Below, piece by piece: positions 45,585 to 53,544 of a DNA stretch of 64,000 nucleotides. Positions within the stretch are counted from its first letter, which is position 1, and every line of letters starts with the position of its first letter. The notes beneath the pieces are model-generated. The model made no database searches. It saw only the letters and a program-made list of their open reading frames with translations, and was not told the DNA's origin. Position numbers and translations under genes: made by a program. This DNA comes from Mycolicibacterium chlorophenolicum (GTDB lineage Bacteria > Actinomycetota > Actinomycetes > Mycobacteriales > Mycobacteriaceae): contig NZ_JYNL01000068.1 of NCBI RefSeq assembly GCF_001044235.1, positions 113,354-177,353 of the forward strand, in the 5' to 3' direction.

Positions 45585-46142
45585 GTGGTGTGTTCTCCTC
45601 AGTGGTGCGTTCGCGGCTCTATCAAGGGCGCGGTCGTTCGTGCTCGGGCGGGGCTCGTGTGCTCGTCGTGGGCGTCGGACGAGCCCGTCTGGGGGGCCAG
45701 TGCGATTCGGCGTCGAATCCGGCTGATCTCGCCGCGGCGCCTCGAACGCATGAGGTGCCGTGGCGGACACTGCAGCCGTACTAAGAGTGTCATAAGAGAC
45801 GACCCCAGTTTCGTCCCGAAAATGGTTACTAGCGAGTTCTACGCGTGGGTAACAGAATGTTGCGTAACACCGGCCCGAACACGGCCCGATCGCTTCCGGG
45901 ACAAACGTCCTGCTGGCAGGTGGTTACGGTCCAGTAAGGTAGAAGCGCAGTTCAAGGCCGCATTGTTACACAATCGTTATCTGGAAACTCGCGATCGCAC
46001 TACCAGTTTCGGCGTGGCGAGCGCGCTCGACGACCTCGGCCGAACTGTATGGTCGTCATTTCGCCGAGTGGACAGGTGTTTGCTACCCAAACTTACCGAT
46101 CAGTAAGTCTGTCGGCGCAGCCGGACGGGAGCCTGCTGTGCC
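45585..46142. promoter_or_regulatory. fas upstream region (558 bases) with repeat sites
   Basis: No gene fits here. The part from 45800 to 45990 is AT-richer than the surroundings and probably holds the fas promoter. Between 45825 and 45869 it carries GTTAC (45825-45829), GTAAC (45849-45853), AACA-gaa-TGTT (45851-45861) and TGTT-gcgt-AACA (45858-45869), a nest of inverted repeats about 240-285 bases before the start codon. In M. tuberculosis the TetR regulator FasR binds inverted repeats upstream of fas; these are the candidates, but the match is inferred from position and symmetry only. Confidence 0.55.
46091..46108. promoter_or_regulatory. perfect ACTTAC-N6-GTAAGT palindrome
   Basis: ACTTAC-cgatca-GTAAGT is a perfect 6+6 inverted repeat of TetR-operator style, 35 bases past the stop of the leftward Rv2525c-like gene and about 500 bases before fas. 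It could act as an operator or as a weak terminator hairpin for that gene; the AT-rich six-base stem favours a protein-binding site. Confidence 0.5.
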
Positions 46143-46868
46143 CTAGTCCCAGGACCCGTAATTCGGCTTGAGAATGTGATTGATGTCGACGCCGATGCCC
46201 CCCACGGTGCGGGAGTCGATCTCCACCTGGTGCAGATGGGCGGCGGAATGCGCGACACGCCCGGGCGACCCCCAGTTGTGCTGCCAGAAGTACGAACCGA
46301 GCCCGTCCTGTAGGGCCCACTCGATCGTCTTCGAGTTCGCGTACACGCCGACCCGTTGGTGTCCGAGCACCCGCTCCCACCCGCGCAGGTAGGGGGCCAC
46401 CTGCCGCGTGTACTGCTCGAAGGTCGGGTCGTCGTCGATGGAGGCGTAGATCGGCGCGCCGTACGACCCGCCCGCCGCGACGTGGAGTTGCCAGCCGCGC
46501 TGAGCATGCTGAATACCCGCCGGCTCACCGGCCAGCCAGTCGGCGGTGTCCTGCTTCCCGTACTGATAGCAGGACACGATCTTGAGTCCGCCCTGATAGA
46601 GGTCGCGGGCCTCGGCCAGCGCGATCGGCTTACCCAGCATCCATGCGCCGCCGGGTCGACGGTCGGACACGTAGCGGATCGCCCCCACGGCGCCGGAGGC
46701 GCGCAGATCCGCTGCGTTGATGACTCCGGCCGCGTAGTCGAGGAGGATCCCCAGAGGTGCCGCGGACGCCGACGGGGTCGCCCCGGACACCACCGCCGAC
46801 AGCGCGCTCAGCCCCAGCGCAGCCGGCGCCGCGGCGGCGGCACAGCGCAGGACGTCACGTCGCGACAT
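46143..46868 (-). CDS. Tat-exported DUF1906 glycoside hydrolase-like protein (Rv2525c-like)
   Basis: 241 residues from the ATG at 46868; a GTG at 46874 adds two. Twin-arginine signal (MSRRDVLRC, then AAAAAPAALGLSALSAVVSG and cleavage after SASA) sends the folded protein out. The mature part matches DUF1906: LLDYAAGVINAADLRASGAVGAIRYVSDRR in outline, GLKIVSCYQYGK, PIYASIDDDP, and YFWQHNWGSPGR. DUF1906 proteins have a glycoside-hydrolase-like barrel, and Rv2525c is a known Tat substrate tied to cell-wall integrity. Next to fas, as in M. tuberculosis. Confidence 0.92.
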   Translation of the reverse strand: MSRRDVLRCAAAAAPAALGLSALSAVVSGATPSASAAPLGILLDYAAGVINAADLRASGAVGAIRYVSDRRPGGAWMLGKPIALAEARDLYQGGLKIVSCYQYGKQDTADWLAGEPAGIQHAQRGWQLHVAAGGSYGAPIYASIDDDPTFEQYTRQVAPYLRGWERVLGHQRVGVYANSKTIEWALQDGLGSYFWQHNWGSPGRVAHSAAHLHQVEIDSRTVGGIGVDINHILKPNYGSWD

Positions 46869-46956
46869 CGACACGTGCCACAGGCTACGACAGGAACATC
46901 ACGTTTCACGTCAACGCCACTGGTCACACCTGTAACGCCTCGTCTCGGGTGGGCCG

Positions 46957-47688
46957 TCACCCGGTCGGCCGCTCCCAGGCGCCGGTCAACAGGATGCCGG
47001 CCGTGTAGTCCGACGCCGAGGCCACCATCAGGCGGCGGGTCGCCTGATCGAATCGCGTTGCCATCACCTTCTCCCCCAGCAGCCGGTAGTCGGCGACGAC
47101 CTGCCGGAGCCGGCCCATGTCCTCGGGCTTGGGAAGGTAGCCCGGCCCCACCTCCGCCTGGTACAGCTCGACCAGACTGTCGACGAACGCCTCCGCGAGC
47201 TCGTCGAACGACTTCTCCGCGGCGTCGAGGAAGCGCAGCAGCGCACGAATGTAGCGCAGGTGATCCGGCGAGCGCGCCAGGATCTCCGCGGCGTCACCGT
47301 CGATCAGCATGACCTTCCGGCCGACCATCTCGGCCATTCCGTGCGCGATCAGCTGGCGGGCCTCGGAGGAATCCGGGTCGATGCCCAACGTCGAACGGTC
47401 GTGATGTTCGGATTCGGGTCCCAGCACGGCGCGCTGCAGGCCGAGGATGTCGGCGAGGTCCTCCCCCTGCCGCATGCTGGTGAAGAACTCGGCGATGTGG
47501 GCGGAGTTGTATCCCTTGCGCAGCAACTGACTGATCGTGTTGAGCTGCGAGAGGTGATAGTCGTCGTAGAGAGCGGAACGGCCCACCCGCCGCGGCGGGT
47601 CCAGCAGGCCACGCTCGCGGTAGGCCCGGATGTTGCGGGTGCTGACACCGGATTCCCGCGCGAGGTCCTCGAGTCGATATTCAGCCAC
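46957..47688 (-). CDS. MerR-family transcriptional regulator
   Basis: 243 residues, GTG start at 47688 (VAEYRLEDLARESGVSTRNIRAY). The N-terminal winged helix-turn-helix is typical MerR, including RERGLLDPPRRVGRSALYDDYHLSQL. After the linker helix comes a ~150-residue C-terminal domain (GYLPKPEDMGRLRQVVADYRLLGEKV), larger than in metal-binding MerR proteins and without clustered Cys, so a small-molecule sensor is likely. Divergent from the MFS gene across a 353-base gap; control of that transporter is a reasonable inference. Confidence 0.85.
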   Translation of the reverse strand: MAEYRLEDLARESGVSTRNIRAYRERGLLDPPRRVGRSALYDDYHLSQLNTISQLLRKGYNSAHIAEFFTSMRQGEDLADILGLQRAVLGPESEHHDRSTLGIDPDSSEARQLIAHGMAEMVGRKVMLIDGDAAEILARSPDHLRYIRALLRFLDAAEKSFDELAEAFVDSLVELYQAEVGPGYLPKPEDMGRLRQVVADYRLLGEKVMATRFDQATRRLMVASASDYTAGILLTGAWERPTG

Positions 47689-48041
47689 AGCGGCACCCCC
47701 TCAACACTGCCATCGGGATACCACGTGGCGATCCACACAGTGCTCTACCACTTTAACCCCCCTGCCTACCGCGTGAGCGAAGTAATTGCGCACGATGTGC
47801 GACAGCCTACGCTTCGAATTTCATGCCGGTCATCTGCAGTGATGGAAAAAGCTCAGCAAATTTGTCGACGTGAGTGTGCGATTCCAGCCAACTTGTTTGC
47901 CGGTGACCCGGCCCGTCCGCGGTCGTGACGTCCGGCGGAACGGGTTGGCGTTCGCGGGGCCGCGTACGCGAGGATGAACGGTCCGTCCTGCATGTGGAGG
48001 ACATCGCGACACTTCGTGATCTCGCACCGAGAGGTTCCACC
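47689..48041. other. 353-base divergent promoter region
   Basis: The gap lies between the MerR start and the chosen MFS start. It includes an AT-rich part (47790-47890). I see no classic MerR 19-base spacer palindrome that I would defend. If the MFS gene began at the GTG at 47994 or the upstream ATG-like frame at 47925, the gap would be shorter. Confidence 0.4.
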
Positions 48042-49298
48042 GTGCGTCCCTGGATCGTCTGGGCGACCGGGCTTCTCGCCTACATCGTGGCTGTTCTCGA
48101 TCGCACCACCTTGGGCGTGTCCGGCCTGCCCGCCGCCGAGCGGTTCGCCGCCGGCCCCGGCCTGCTGTCGGTGTTCGTCGTCCTGCAGGTCGTGGTCTAC
48201 GCGGGCGCCCAGGTGCCGGCGGGACTGTTGCTGGACCGGTACGGATCACGGGCGCTGATCGTGGCGGGAGCGACGCTGATGGCTGCGGGCCAGCTGATCC
48301 TCGCCGTCACCGAGTCGCTGCCACTGGCCATCGCAGCGCGCGCGGTCGTGGGGCTCGGCGACGCGGTCACGTTCATCTCCGTGCTGCGCCTCGTGCCGCG
48401 CTGGTTCGCGCCCCGCAAGATCCCACTGGTCACGCAGCTGACCGGAATCTGCGGCCAGCTGGGGCAGGTGCTGTCCGCGGTGCCGTTCCTGGCCCTGCTG
48501 TCCGCATCGGGCTGGACCGCTGCCTACTCCTCGGCGGCCGCCTTCGGCGCGCTGGTGGTCGTGCTGGTCGCGGCGCTGGTGCGCAACGCTCCGGACGGAG
48601 TGGCCGTGACCGCGGAGACGATGGGGGTGCGCGAAACGATCGCGAGCGTCAAGACCGTGTGGTTGCGGCCCGGGACGCGGCTGGGCTTCTTCACCCACAT
48701 GGGCACCCAGTTCTCGGTGACCGTGTTCGCGCTGATGTGGGGCGTGCCCTACCTCACCGTCGCCCAGGGTCTCTCGGCAGGCATGGCGGGCACACTGCTG
48801 ACCATCTCCGTCGTCGCTGCGATCTGCGCGGGTGTGGTGATCGGCATCGTCACCGGTCGACTGCCGCACCGGCGGTCGCGGCTGGTGCTCGGCATCATCG
48901 CCACCAACGCCGCGGCGTGGACGGTGGTGCTCGCACTCCCCGGCCGGGCGCCGCTGTGGCTGCTGGTGGTCCTGATCGTGGTCATCTCGGTGGGCGGACC
49001 CGGCTCGATGGTCGGCTTCGACTTCGCGCGCACCTTCAACCCCAGCTCGACACTGGGTACCGCTCAGGGAATGGTCAACATGGGTGGCTTCGTCGCCTCC
49101 CTGGTGCTGATGCAGGCGATGGGGCTGATCCTGCAGGCCGCCGGCGGATTGTCGTTCGACTCGTTCCGGCTCGCGTGGACGCTGCAGTACGCCGTGTGGG
49201 CGCTGGCCGTCGTCGGCATCCTGATCACCCGGCGCAAGGCGCGTCGGCTGCTGGCCCTGCAGGACGATCGCATGCTGCTCGAAGGCATCGACCGCTAG
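48042..49298 (+). CDS. MFS transporter
   Basis: 418 residues from the GTG at 48042 (VRPWIVWATGLLAYIVAVLD), which follows GAGAGGTTCCACC; the frame is open to 47925 but without a ribosome site. About 12 membrane helices, with RTTLGVSGLPAAERF after helix 1, LLLDRYGSRALI as motif A and APRKIPLVTQLTGICGQLGQ. It resembles the nitrate/sugar-phosphate-like antiporters of the MFS but the substrate is unknown. Its stop shares CTAG with the stop of the convergent LtrA gene. Confidence 0.85.
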   Translation: MRPWIVWATGLLAYIVAVLDRTTLGVSGLPAAERFAAGPGLLSVFVVLQVVVYAGAQVPAGLLLDRYGSRALIVAGATLMAAGQLILAVTESLPLAIAARAVVGLGDAVTFISVLRLVPRWFAPRKIPLVTQLTGICGQLGQVLSAVPFLALLSASGWTAAYSSAAAFGALVVVLVAALVRNAPDGVAVTAETMGVRETIASVKTVWLRPGTRLGFFTHMGTQFSVTVFALMWGVPYLTVAQGLSAGMAGTLLTISVVAAICAGVVIGIVTGRLPHRRSRLVLGIIATNAAAWTVVLALPGRAPLWLLVVLIVVISVGGPGSMVGFDFARTFNPSSTLGTAQGMVNMGGFVASLVLMQAMGLILQAAGGLSFDSFRLAWTLQYAVWALAVVGILITRRKARRLLALQDDRMLLEGIDR

Positions 49299-50569
49299 TT
49301 GTCCAGCTCGTCGCGTCGGGACGCGCCCGCTGTGGCGGCCGCCGCGTGACGGTATCCGCGCAGCTCGTATCCCAGCACCGGGACAGCCGGCGCGAGCGTC
49401 ACCACCAGCAGACAGTTGGCCATCGAGACACCGACCGCGGCCAGCAGGACCGCCAGGCCGAGGACCGCCGCGGTGAGCGCCAGCAGCAGGACGTGGAACA
49501 GCAGCACGGTGCGCGTCATCACCGCGTACAGGACGTAGATCATCGCGACGTAGACCGCGACGGGGATGACGACGGTGAGCACCGTGGCGGCAGAGCCGAG
49601 CTCGGAATGATGCTCGATGTAGTACGCCGCCGCATGCAGCCCCGCGCCGGTGGCGACGATCGCCGCGAACACCACGATGTGCAGATAGCCGAACCAGAAC
49701 GAGCGCTCACGGCGCACATGCAGGATGTCGGCCTGCGGAAGAACGAAGTACGTCCACCACATGCCGAAGGTGAGGCCGATGCCCGCGACGGCGACGAACA
49801 CCGCGTCGAACGACCACCCCTGGGCCTCGACCACCGCGCTCAGCGACGCCACCGTTCCGACCACTCCCTCGCCGAGCGCGATGATCGTGAACAGCCCGTA
49901 GCGCTCCACGATGTGGTGCGCGTGCCACGGCGTGCCGCCGCGGCCGAACTCGGCGAGGACGGGACCCAACATCTCGACGAGGACGAGCCCGACGACGATG
50001 ACGGCCGTCACCGCGACCGACGTGTGCACGAAAATGGCGGCGATCCAACCGATCTGGGCCACGGTGATCCACCACGCGTAGGTCAGGCACGCGCGGCGCC
50101 GCGCCGGGTCCTGACGCGCGGCGCGCAGCCACTGCGCGACCATGGCCACCCGCATCACCACGTAGCCGGCGACCACCACCGCGTTGTCCACGTGTCCACC
50201 GTGTTCGATGGACGCGTACATCTGCGGCAGCCCGAGCGCCAGCACGATCACCCCGACCATCTGCAGCATGGTCGTGAGCCGGTAGATCCAGTCGTCGGTG
50301 TCGTAGGCCGAGGCGAACCAGCTGAAGTTGATCCAGGCCCAGCACACCGCGAACATCGCGAAGAAGAACGCGGCCAGGCCCGCGGCGACGTGACCGCCGG
50401 CCAGCGCGTGCGCGAACTCCGACGCCGCGATGCCGAACGCCACCACGAAGGTCAGGTCGAACAGCAGTTCCAGCGGGGTGGCCACCCGGTGCTGCTCGTG
50501 CGGGTCCCGTCCCGTCATCAACCGCACGCGGTGCACTGCGGCGTCGGCTCGATGCGGTCCTTCGGTCAC
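49295..50569 (-). CDS. low temperature requirement protein A (LtrA) family membrane protein
   Basis: 424 residues from the GTG at 50569 (VTEGPHRADAAVHRVRL); the ATG at 50518 is a shorter option. LtrA family: ELLFDLTFVVAFGIAASEFAHAL, a W-rich second helix WAWINFSWFASAYDTDDWIYRL, ERYGLFTIIALGEGVVGTV and MWWTYFVL. About ten membrane helices. LtrA was named for a Listeria gene needed in the cold; the biochemical role is not known. The gene is divergent from the IspD-like gene with a 54-base gap. Confidence 0.88.
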   Translation of the reverse strand: MTEGPHRADAAVHRVRLMTGRDPHEQHRVATPLELLFDLTFVVAFGIAASEFAHALAGGHVAAGLAAFFFAMFAVCWAWINFSWFASAYDTDDWIYRLTTMLQMVGVIVLALGLPQMYASIEHGGHVDNAVVVAGYVVMRVAMVAQWLRAARQDPARRRACLTYAWWITVAQIGWIAAIFVHTSVAVTAVIVVGLVLVEMLGPVLAEFGRGGTPWHAHHIVERYGLFTIIALGEGVVGTVASLSAVVEAQGWSFDAVFVAVAGIGLTFGMWWTYFVLPQADILHVRRERSFWFGYLHIVVFAAIVATGAGLHAAAYYIEHHSELGSAATVLTVVIPVAVYVAMIYVLYAVMTRTVLLFHVLLLALTAAVLGLAVLLAAVGVSMANCLLVVTLAPAVPVLGYELRGYRHAAAATAGASRRDELDN

Positions 50570-50623
50570 CGGTGGATCCCCTTCCGTGCTGGGCGTCGAC
50601 CGTACCGGAGATACTGTTCGTCC

Positions 50624-51340
50624 ATGGGCGCCGAGGCAGTGGGAGTCGTGCTGGCCGCCGGCATGGGCACCCGGGTGGGCGCCGACGGCAACAAGGCCTA
50701 TCTCCCCCTCGACGGACGCAGCATGCTGGTGTGGTCGTTGGACACCCTCGCACGCGTACCCGAGATCGCGCGCACCGTCCTGGTGTTCCGGCAGGGCGAA
50801 TCCGAGCTGGCGCGCACCACGGTCGGACGCGAACTGGCAAATGCCGCTGTCGAATTCGTCGAAGGCGGGCCCACCCGGCACGCCTCGGAGTACGCCATGC
50901 TCCGCCATCTGGAGGCCGACATCGAAGCGGGCGCCGTCGATGCGGTGGTGATCCACGATGCCGCCCGCCCGCTCGCCGACGCCGCGATGTTCGCGACGGC
51001 GCTCGCGCTGGCGCGCGAGTTCGGCGGCGCGCTGCCGGCGCTGCCGGTGAACGGCCTGGCCCGGGTGACCGAGCGCGGGGTGGAGACGGTGCCCGGGTCC
51101 CTGGTCCGGGTGCAGACGCCGCAGGCCTTCCGGGCGCGCGAACTGCTCGACGCCTACCGGCGCGCCGAGCGGGACGGCTTCGAAGGCACCGACACGTCGT
51201 CGTGCATCGAGCGCTACACCGACGTCGCGGTGCGCACCTTCCCCGGCAGTGCGGCCAATCTCAAGGTCACCTATGCCGGTGACATCGGCATCGCGCACCG
51301 TCTTCTCAGGGAGAGGAACCGTTCCGCCGGTCCTCGATGA
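50624..51340 (+). CDS. IspD-like cytidylyltransferase
   Basis: 238 residues with the nucleotidyltransferase features of 2-C-methyl-D-erythritol 4-phosphate cytidylyltransferase: VVLAAGMGTRVGADGNKAYLPLDGRSML in outline (CTP-binding loop), EFVEGGPTRHASEYAML, VVIHDAARPL, QTPQAFRA, DTSSCIE and NLKVTYAGDI. All core residues seem intact, although the usual P-K before the loop lysine is N-K. M. tuberculosis has one ispD (Rv3582c) in another place; this may be a paralogue acting on a related sugar or polyol phosphate. It overlaps the convergent second IspD-like gene by 35 bases. Confidence 0.8.
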   Translation: MGAEAVGVVLAAGMGTRVGADGNKAYLPLDGRSMLVWSLDTLARVPEIARTVLVFRQGESELARTTVGRELANAAVEFVEGGPTRHASEYAMLRHLEADIEAGAVDAVVIHDAARPLADAAMFATALALAREFGGALPALPVNGLARVTERGVETVPGSLVRVQTPQAFRARELLDAYRRAERDGFEGTDTSSCIERYTDVAVRTFPGSAANLKVTYAGDIGIAHRLLRERNRSAGPR

Positions 51341-51977
51341 GAGCCGCGAGGAAACCCGCGTCCCTGGGCAACTCGACCCCGAGCGCCGCGGCGTCCCCGT
51401 CGACCAGTTCGATCCGCGCACCGCCGGCCAGCGCGATTTCCAGCTCGTCGCCGCGATCGGTCACCGCGCCGGCCACCGCCCGGGTGAGCACCTCGGCGTC
51501 GAAGCCGCGCGGGTACTGCAGCACCTGCAACTCGGCGCGGTCCAGTGTCGCGGTCACGACACCGTCGCGGTCGACGGTCTTGATGCTGTCGGTCACCGGC
51601 CGCGCCGGCGCCACCACCTGCGCGCCGTCGCGCAGCGCGGCCAGGACGCGCACCGCCGTGGCCGGATCGACCAGCGGCCACCCGATGTCGTGCACCAGGA
51701 CGGGGGTGCCCGGGCTGCTCGTCGCGAGCGCCGCCGCCACACACTGGGCTCGTTCGCCCGGCGCGTCTGCGGTGCGCACCGGGACGTCCGAAAACCCTTC
51801 GGCGATGAGCAGTTCGCGCACCGGGACCACCAGCGAAGAGGCCGCGCCGACGACGACAGACGCGGCCTGCGACAGCCCGTGAACGATCCGCACCAGCGGC
51901 GAACGTCCGGCCACCGGCGTCAGCACGGCCGCCGACCCCAGCGAGGCCGGCAGGGGCAGGATCGCCGTCGCTGTCAC
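51306..51977 (-). CDS. degenerate IspD-like protein
   Basis: 223 residues, GTG start at 51977. It follows the IspD order, but the CTP-binding signature G-x-G-x-R is absent (ILPLPASLGSAAVLTPVAGRSPL), HDAARP is HDIGWP, and QTPQ.F is LQYPRGF; VTDSIKTVD and the following strand are well kept. It therefore looks like a catalytically dead or re-purposed nucleotidyltransferase. It overlaps the active-looking IspD-like gene tail to tail by 35 bases. Confidence 0.7.
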   Translation of the reverse strand: MTATAILPLPASLGSAAVLTPVAGRSPLVRIVHGLSQAASVVVGAASSLVVPVRELLIAEGFSDVPVRTADAPGERAQCVAAALATSSPGTPVLVHDIGWPLVDPATAVRVLAALRDGAQVVAPARPVTDSIKTVDRDGVVTATLDRAELQVLQYPRGFDAEVLTRAVAGAVTDRGDELEIALAGGARIELVDGDAAALGVELPRDAGFLAALIEDRRNGSSP

Positions 51978-51998
51978 GGCGCTGACGCTATACCAGCC

Positions 51999-52586
51999 TC
52001 ACACCGGGTCGAACTTCTCGATCAGCCACGCCCCGCCGATCTTCTTCAGGCCGACCTTGACGCTGCTCGCGGCGAACGATCCGTCGGGATTCTCCTTGCT
52101 GACAGTCGTCTGGTTGATGAACAGCAGAACCTGGGCGGTGTCGGGGTGGATCTCCGACACCGCGCCCTGGACCACGTCCGCCTTGGTCTGGACCGCCTTC
52201 TGCGTGGCGGCCGGCGCGACCACCTTGGTGGTGAAATCGGTGTAGTAGCTGAGGAATTCACCGGTCAGATGGGACTTGGCCGCCGCGAAATCCTTGTCCA
52301 GACTGTCCGGGGAGTACGACAGCAGAGCCACGGTGCCCGTCTTGGCCGCCTCGAGCGCCGCACCCGTGGCGGCGGCATCGGTGGCGCGGTCCTGCCGGTA
52401 CTGGGCGAAGTAGACGGCCGCGGCGGCACCGGCCGACGCGACGAGCGCGACGACGAGCACGACCGCCCCGAGGTGGCGTCGCAGCGCGGCCATCGGCCTC
52501 CTTCTGCGGGGTTCCGCAGCGGCGGGCGCAGCCTCCTCGACCACCTCGATCACGTCGTCACCCGCGGCGGTGTCATCGGCGCTCAC
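51999..52586 (-). CDS. Mce-associated membrane protein
   Basis: 195 residues from the GTG at 52586, which overlaps the stop of the gene before it as GTGA. An acidic N terminus, a basic segment (EPRRRRPMAALRRH), one membrane helix (LGAVVLVVALVASAGAAAAVYF) and an extracytoplasmic domain with LLSYSPDSLDKDFAAAKSHLTGEFLSYYTDFT in outline and KADVVQGAVSEIHPDTAQVLLFINQT, which is the signature of mycobacterial Mce-associated (Mam) proteins. These stabilise or assist Mce lipid importers. No mce operon lies in the window. Confidence 0.82.
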   Translation of the reverse strand: MSADDTAAGDDVIEVVEEAAPAAAEPRRRRPMAALRRHLGAVVLVVALVASAGAAAAVYFAQYRQDRATDAAATGAALEAAKTGTVALLSYSPDSLDKDFAAAKSHLTGEFLSYYTDFTTKVVAPAATQKAVQTKADVVQGAVSEIHPDTAQVLLFINQTTVSKENPDGSFAASSVKVGLKKIGGAWLIEKFDPV

Positions 52587-53416
52587 GGGACGAACTCGAC
52601 CTTCGACATCTTGATCTGTCCACCTTCCCGGACCAGGCTGACGAGCAATCGCCACGACCTGGGCTGCTCCTTGGCCCCGGAGGAGTTGGTGACCCGGGAG
52701 GTGGCGGCCACCAGCACGTCGGCGGAATCACCGGACATCGAGTCGACCGCGGAGGCGTTGACGGAAACGTCGGTGACCACCTTCGACTCCTTGGCGATCT
52801 TGACGAAGTCCCCGGCGGTGTTCTTGAAATCGTCCCGGAACTGGCCGGTCGAGTTGTCGATGATGCGGTCGACGTTCTGCTGAGCGTTGTTGAAATCCAG
52901 GGACATCAGCGTCACGACGGCCTGCCTGCCGGCGGCGGCGAACTCGGCGCGCTGCTGCTCGTCGTGCACGGCGCTGCGATGCTGGATCACCATGAAGACC
53001 GTGGCGGCGATCAGTGCGCAGGTCGCGAGCACGGCGAGCGACGCCGCGACGTAGCGCGCCACGCGACGCCACCCCGGCCGCCGGCGCGGCGCAGCATCAT
53101 CGACGGATTCGGCTGCGGTCGGCTCGGCCGCCTCGGCGTCGGGCGTCTCGACGGTGTCCTCGGTCGGCTCGGCGGTGTCCGCTCCGGTCGCGGGAGCAGC
53201 AGCGGCCGCCCGGCTCTCGGCCTCGCGCCGCAGCCGGATCGCCCGCGCGCGGGCACGCGCGGCGGCAGCCATCGCCTCGGCCTCAGCGGCTTCGGCTTCG
53301 GCCTCCTCCGCCAACGCGAGCACCGGATCCACGTCCTCCACCGGGTCACTGACCGGGCACGGCTCATCGGCCCGGTCGGCGTCGATCACCGACGCGCGAC
53401 GCCTGAATGACGGCAC
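52583..53416 (-). CDS. Mce-associated membrane protein with coiled N-terminal region
   Basis: 277 residues. A long cytoplasmic N-terminal region is rich in Ala/Glu and then Arg (EEAEAEAAEAEAMAAAARAR), likely helical or coiled coil, followed by an acidic Thr/Glu stretch; then a basic patch (RRRPGWRRVARY), one membrane helix (AASLAVLATCALIAATVFMV) and an extracytoplasmic Mam-type domain (VVTLMSLDFNNAQQNVDRII, FVKIAKESKVVTDVSVNAS). It pairs with the following gene by a four-base overlap. A GAGAAT-type operator lies 44 bases before its start, shared with the neighbouring catabolic genes. Confidence 0.82.
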   Translation of the reverse strand: MPSFRRRASVIDADRADEPCPVSDPVEDVDPVLALAEEAEAEAAEAEAMAAAARARARAIRLRREAESRAAAAAPATGADTAEPTEDTVETPDAEAAEPTAAESVDDAAPRRRPGWRRVARYVAASLAVLATCALIAATVFMVIQHRSAVHDEQQRAEFAAAGRQAVVTLMSLDFNNAQQNVDRIIDNSTGQFRDDFKNTAGDFVKIAKESKVVTDVSVNASAVDSMSGDSADVLVAATSRVTNSSGAKEQPRSWRLLVSLVREGGQIKMSKVEFVP

Positions 53417-53459
53417 ACCGACCTCCTCGTCTGCTGTGTCGCCTACCTGAGAGGCTTAT

Positions 53460-53474
53460 GAGAATGGCATTCTT
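53460..53474. promoter_or_regulatory. GAGAAT-N3-ATTCTT operator before the Mce-associated pair
   Basis: GAGAAT-ggc-ATTCTT differs by one base from a perfect GAGAAT-N3-ATTCTC palindrome. It lies 44 bases upstream of the Mce-associated gene start and matches the sites at 56266, 57878-57914 and 58669-58705. Confidence 0.65.
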
Positions 53475-53544
53475 CATTTTTGCGTATGGCTGAAACCATA
53501 CCCCGGCGCGAGACCTCCGGACAAAGCTCTCGACTGCGGAAATG

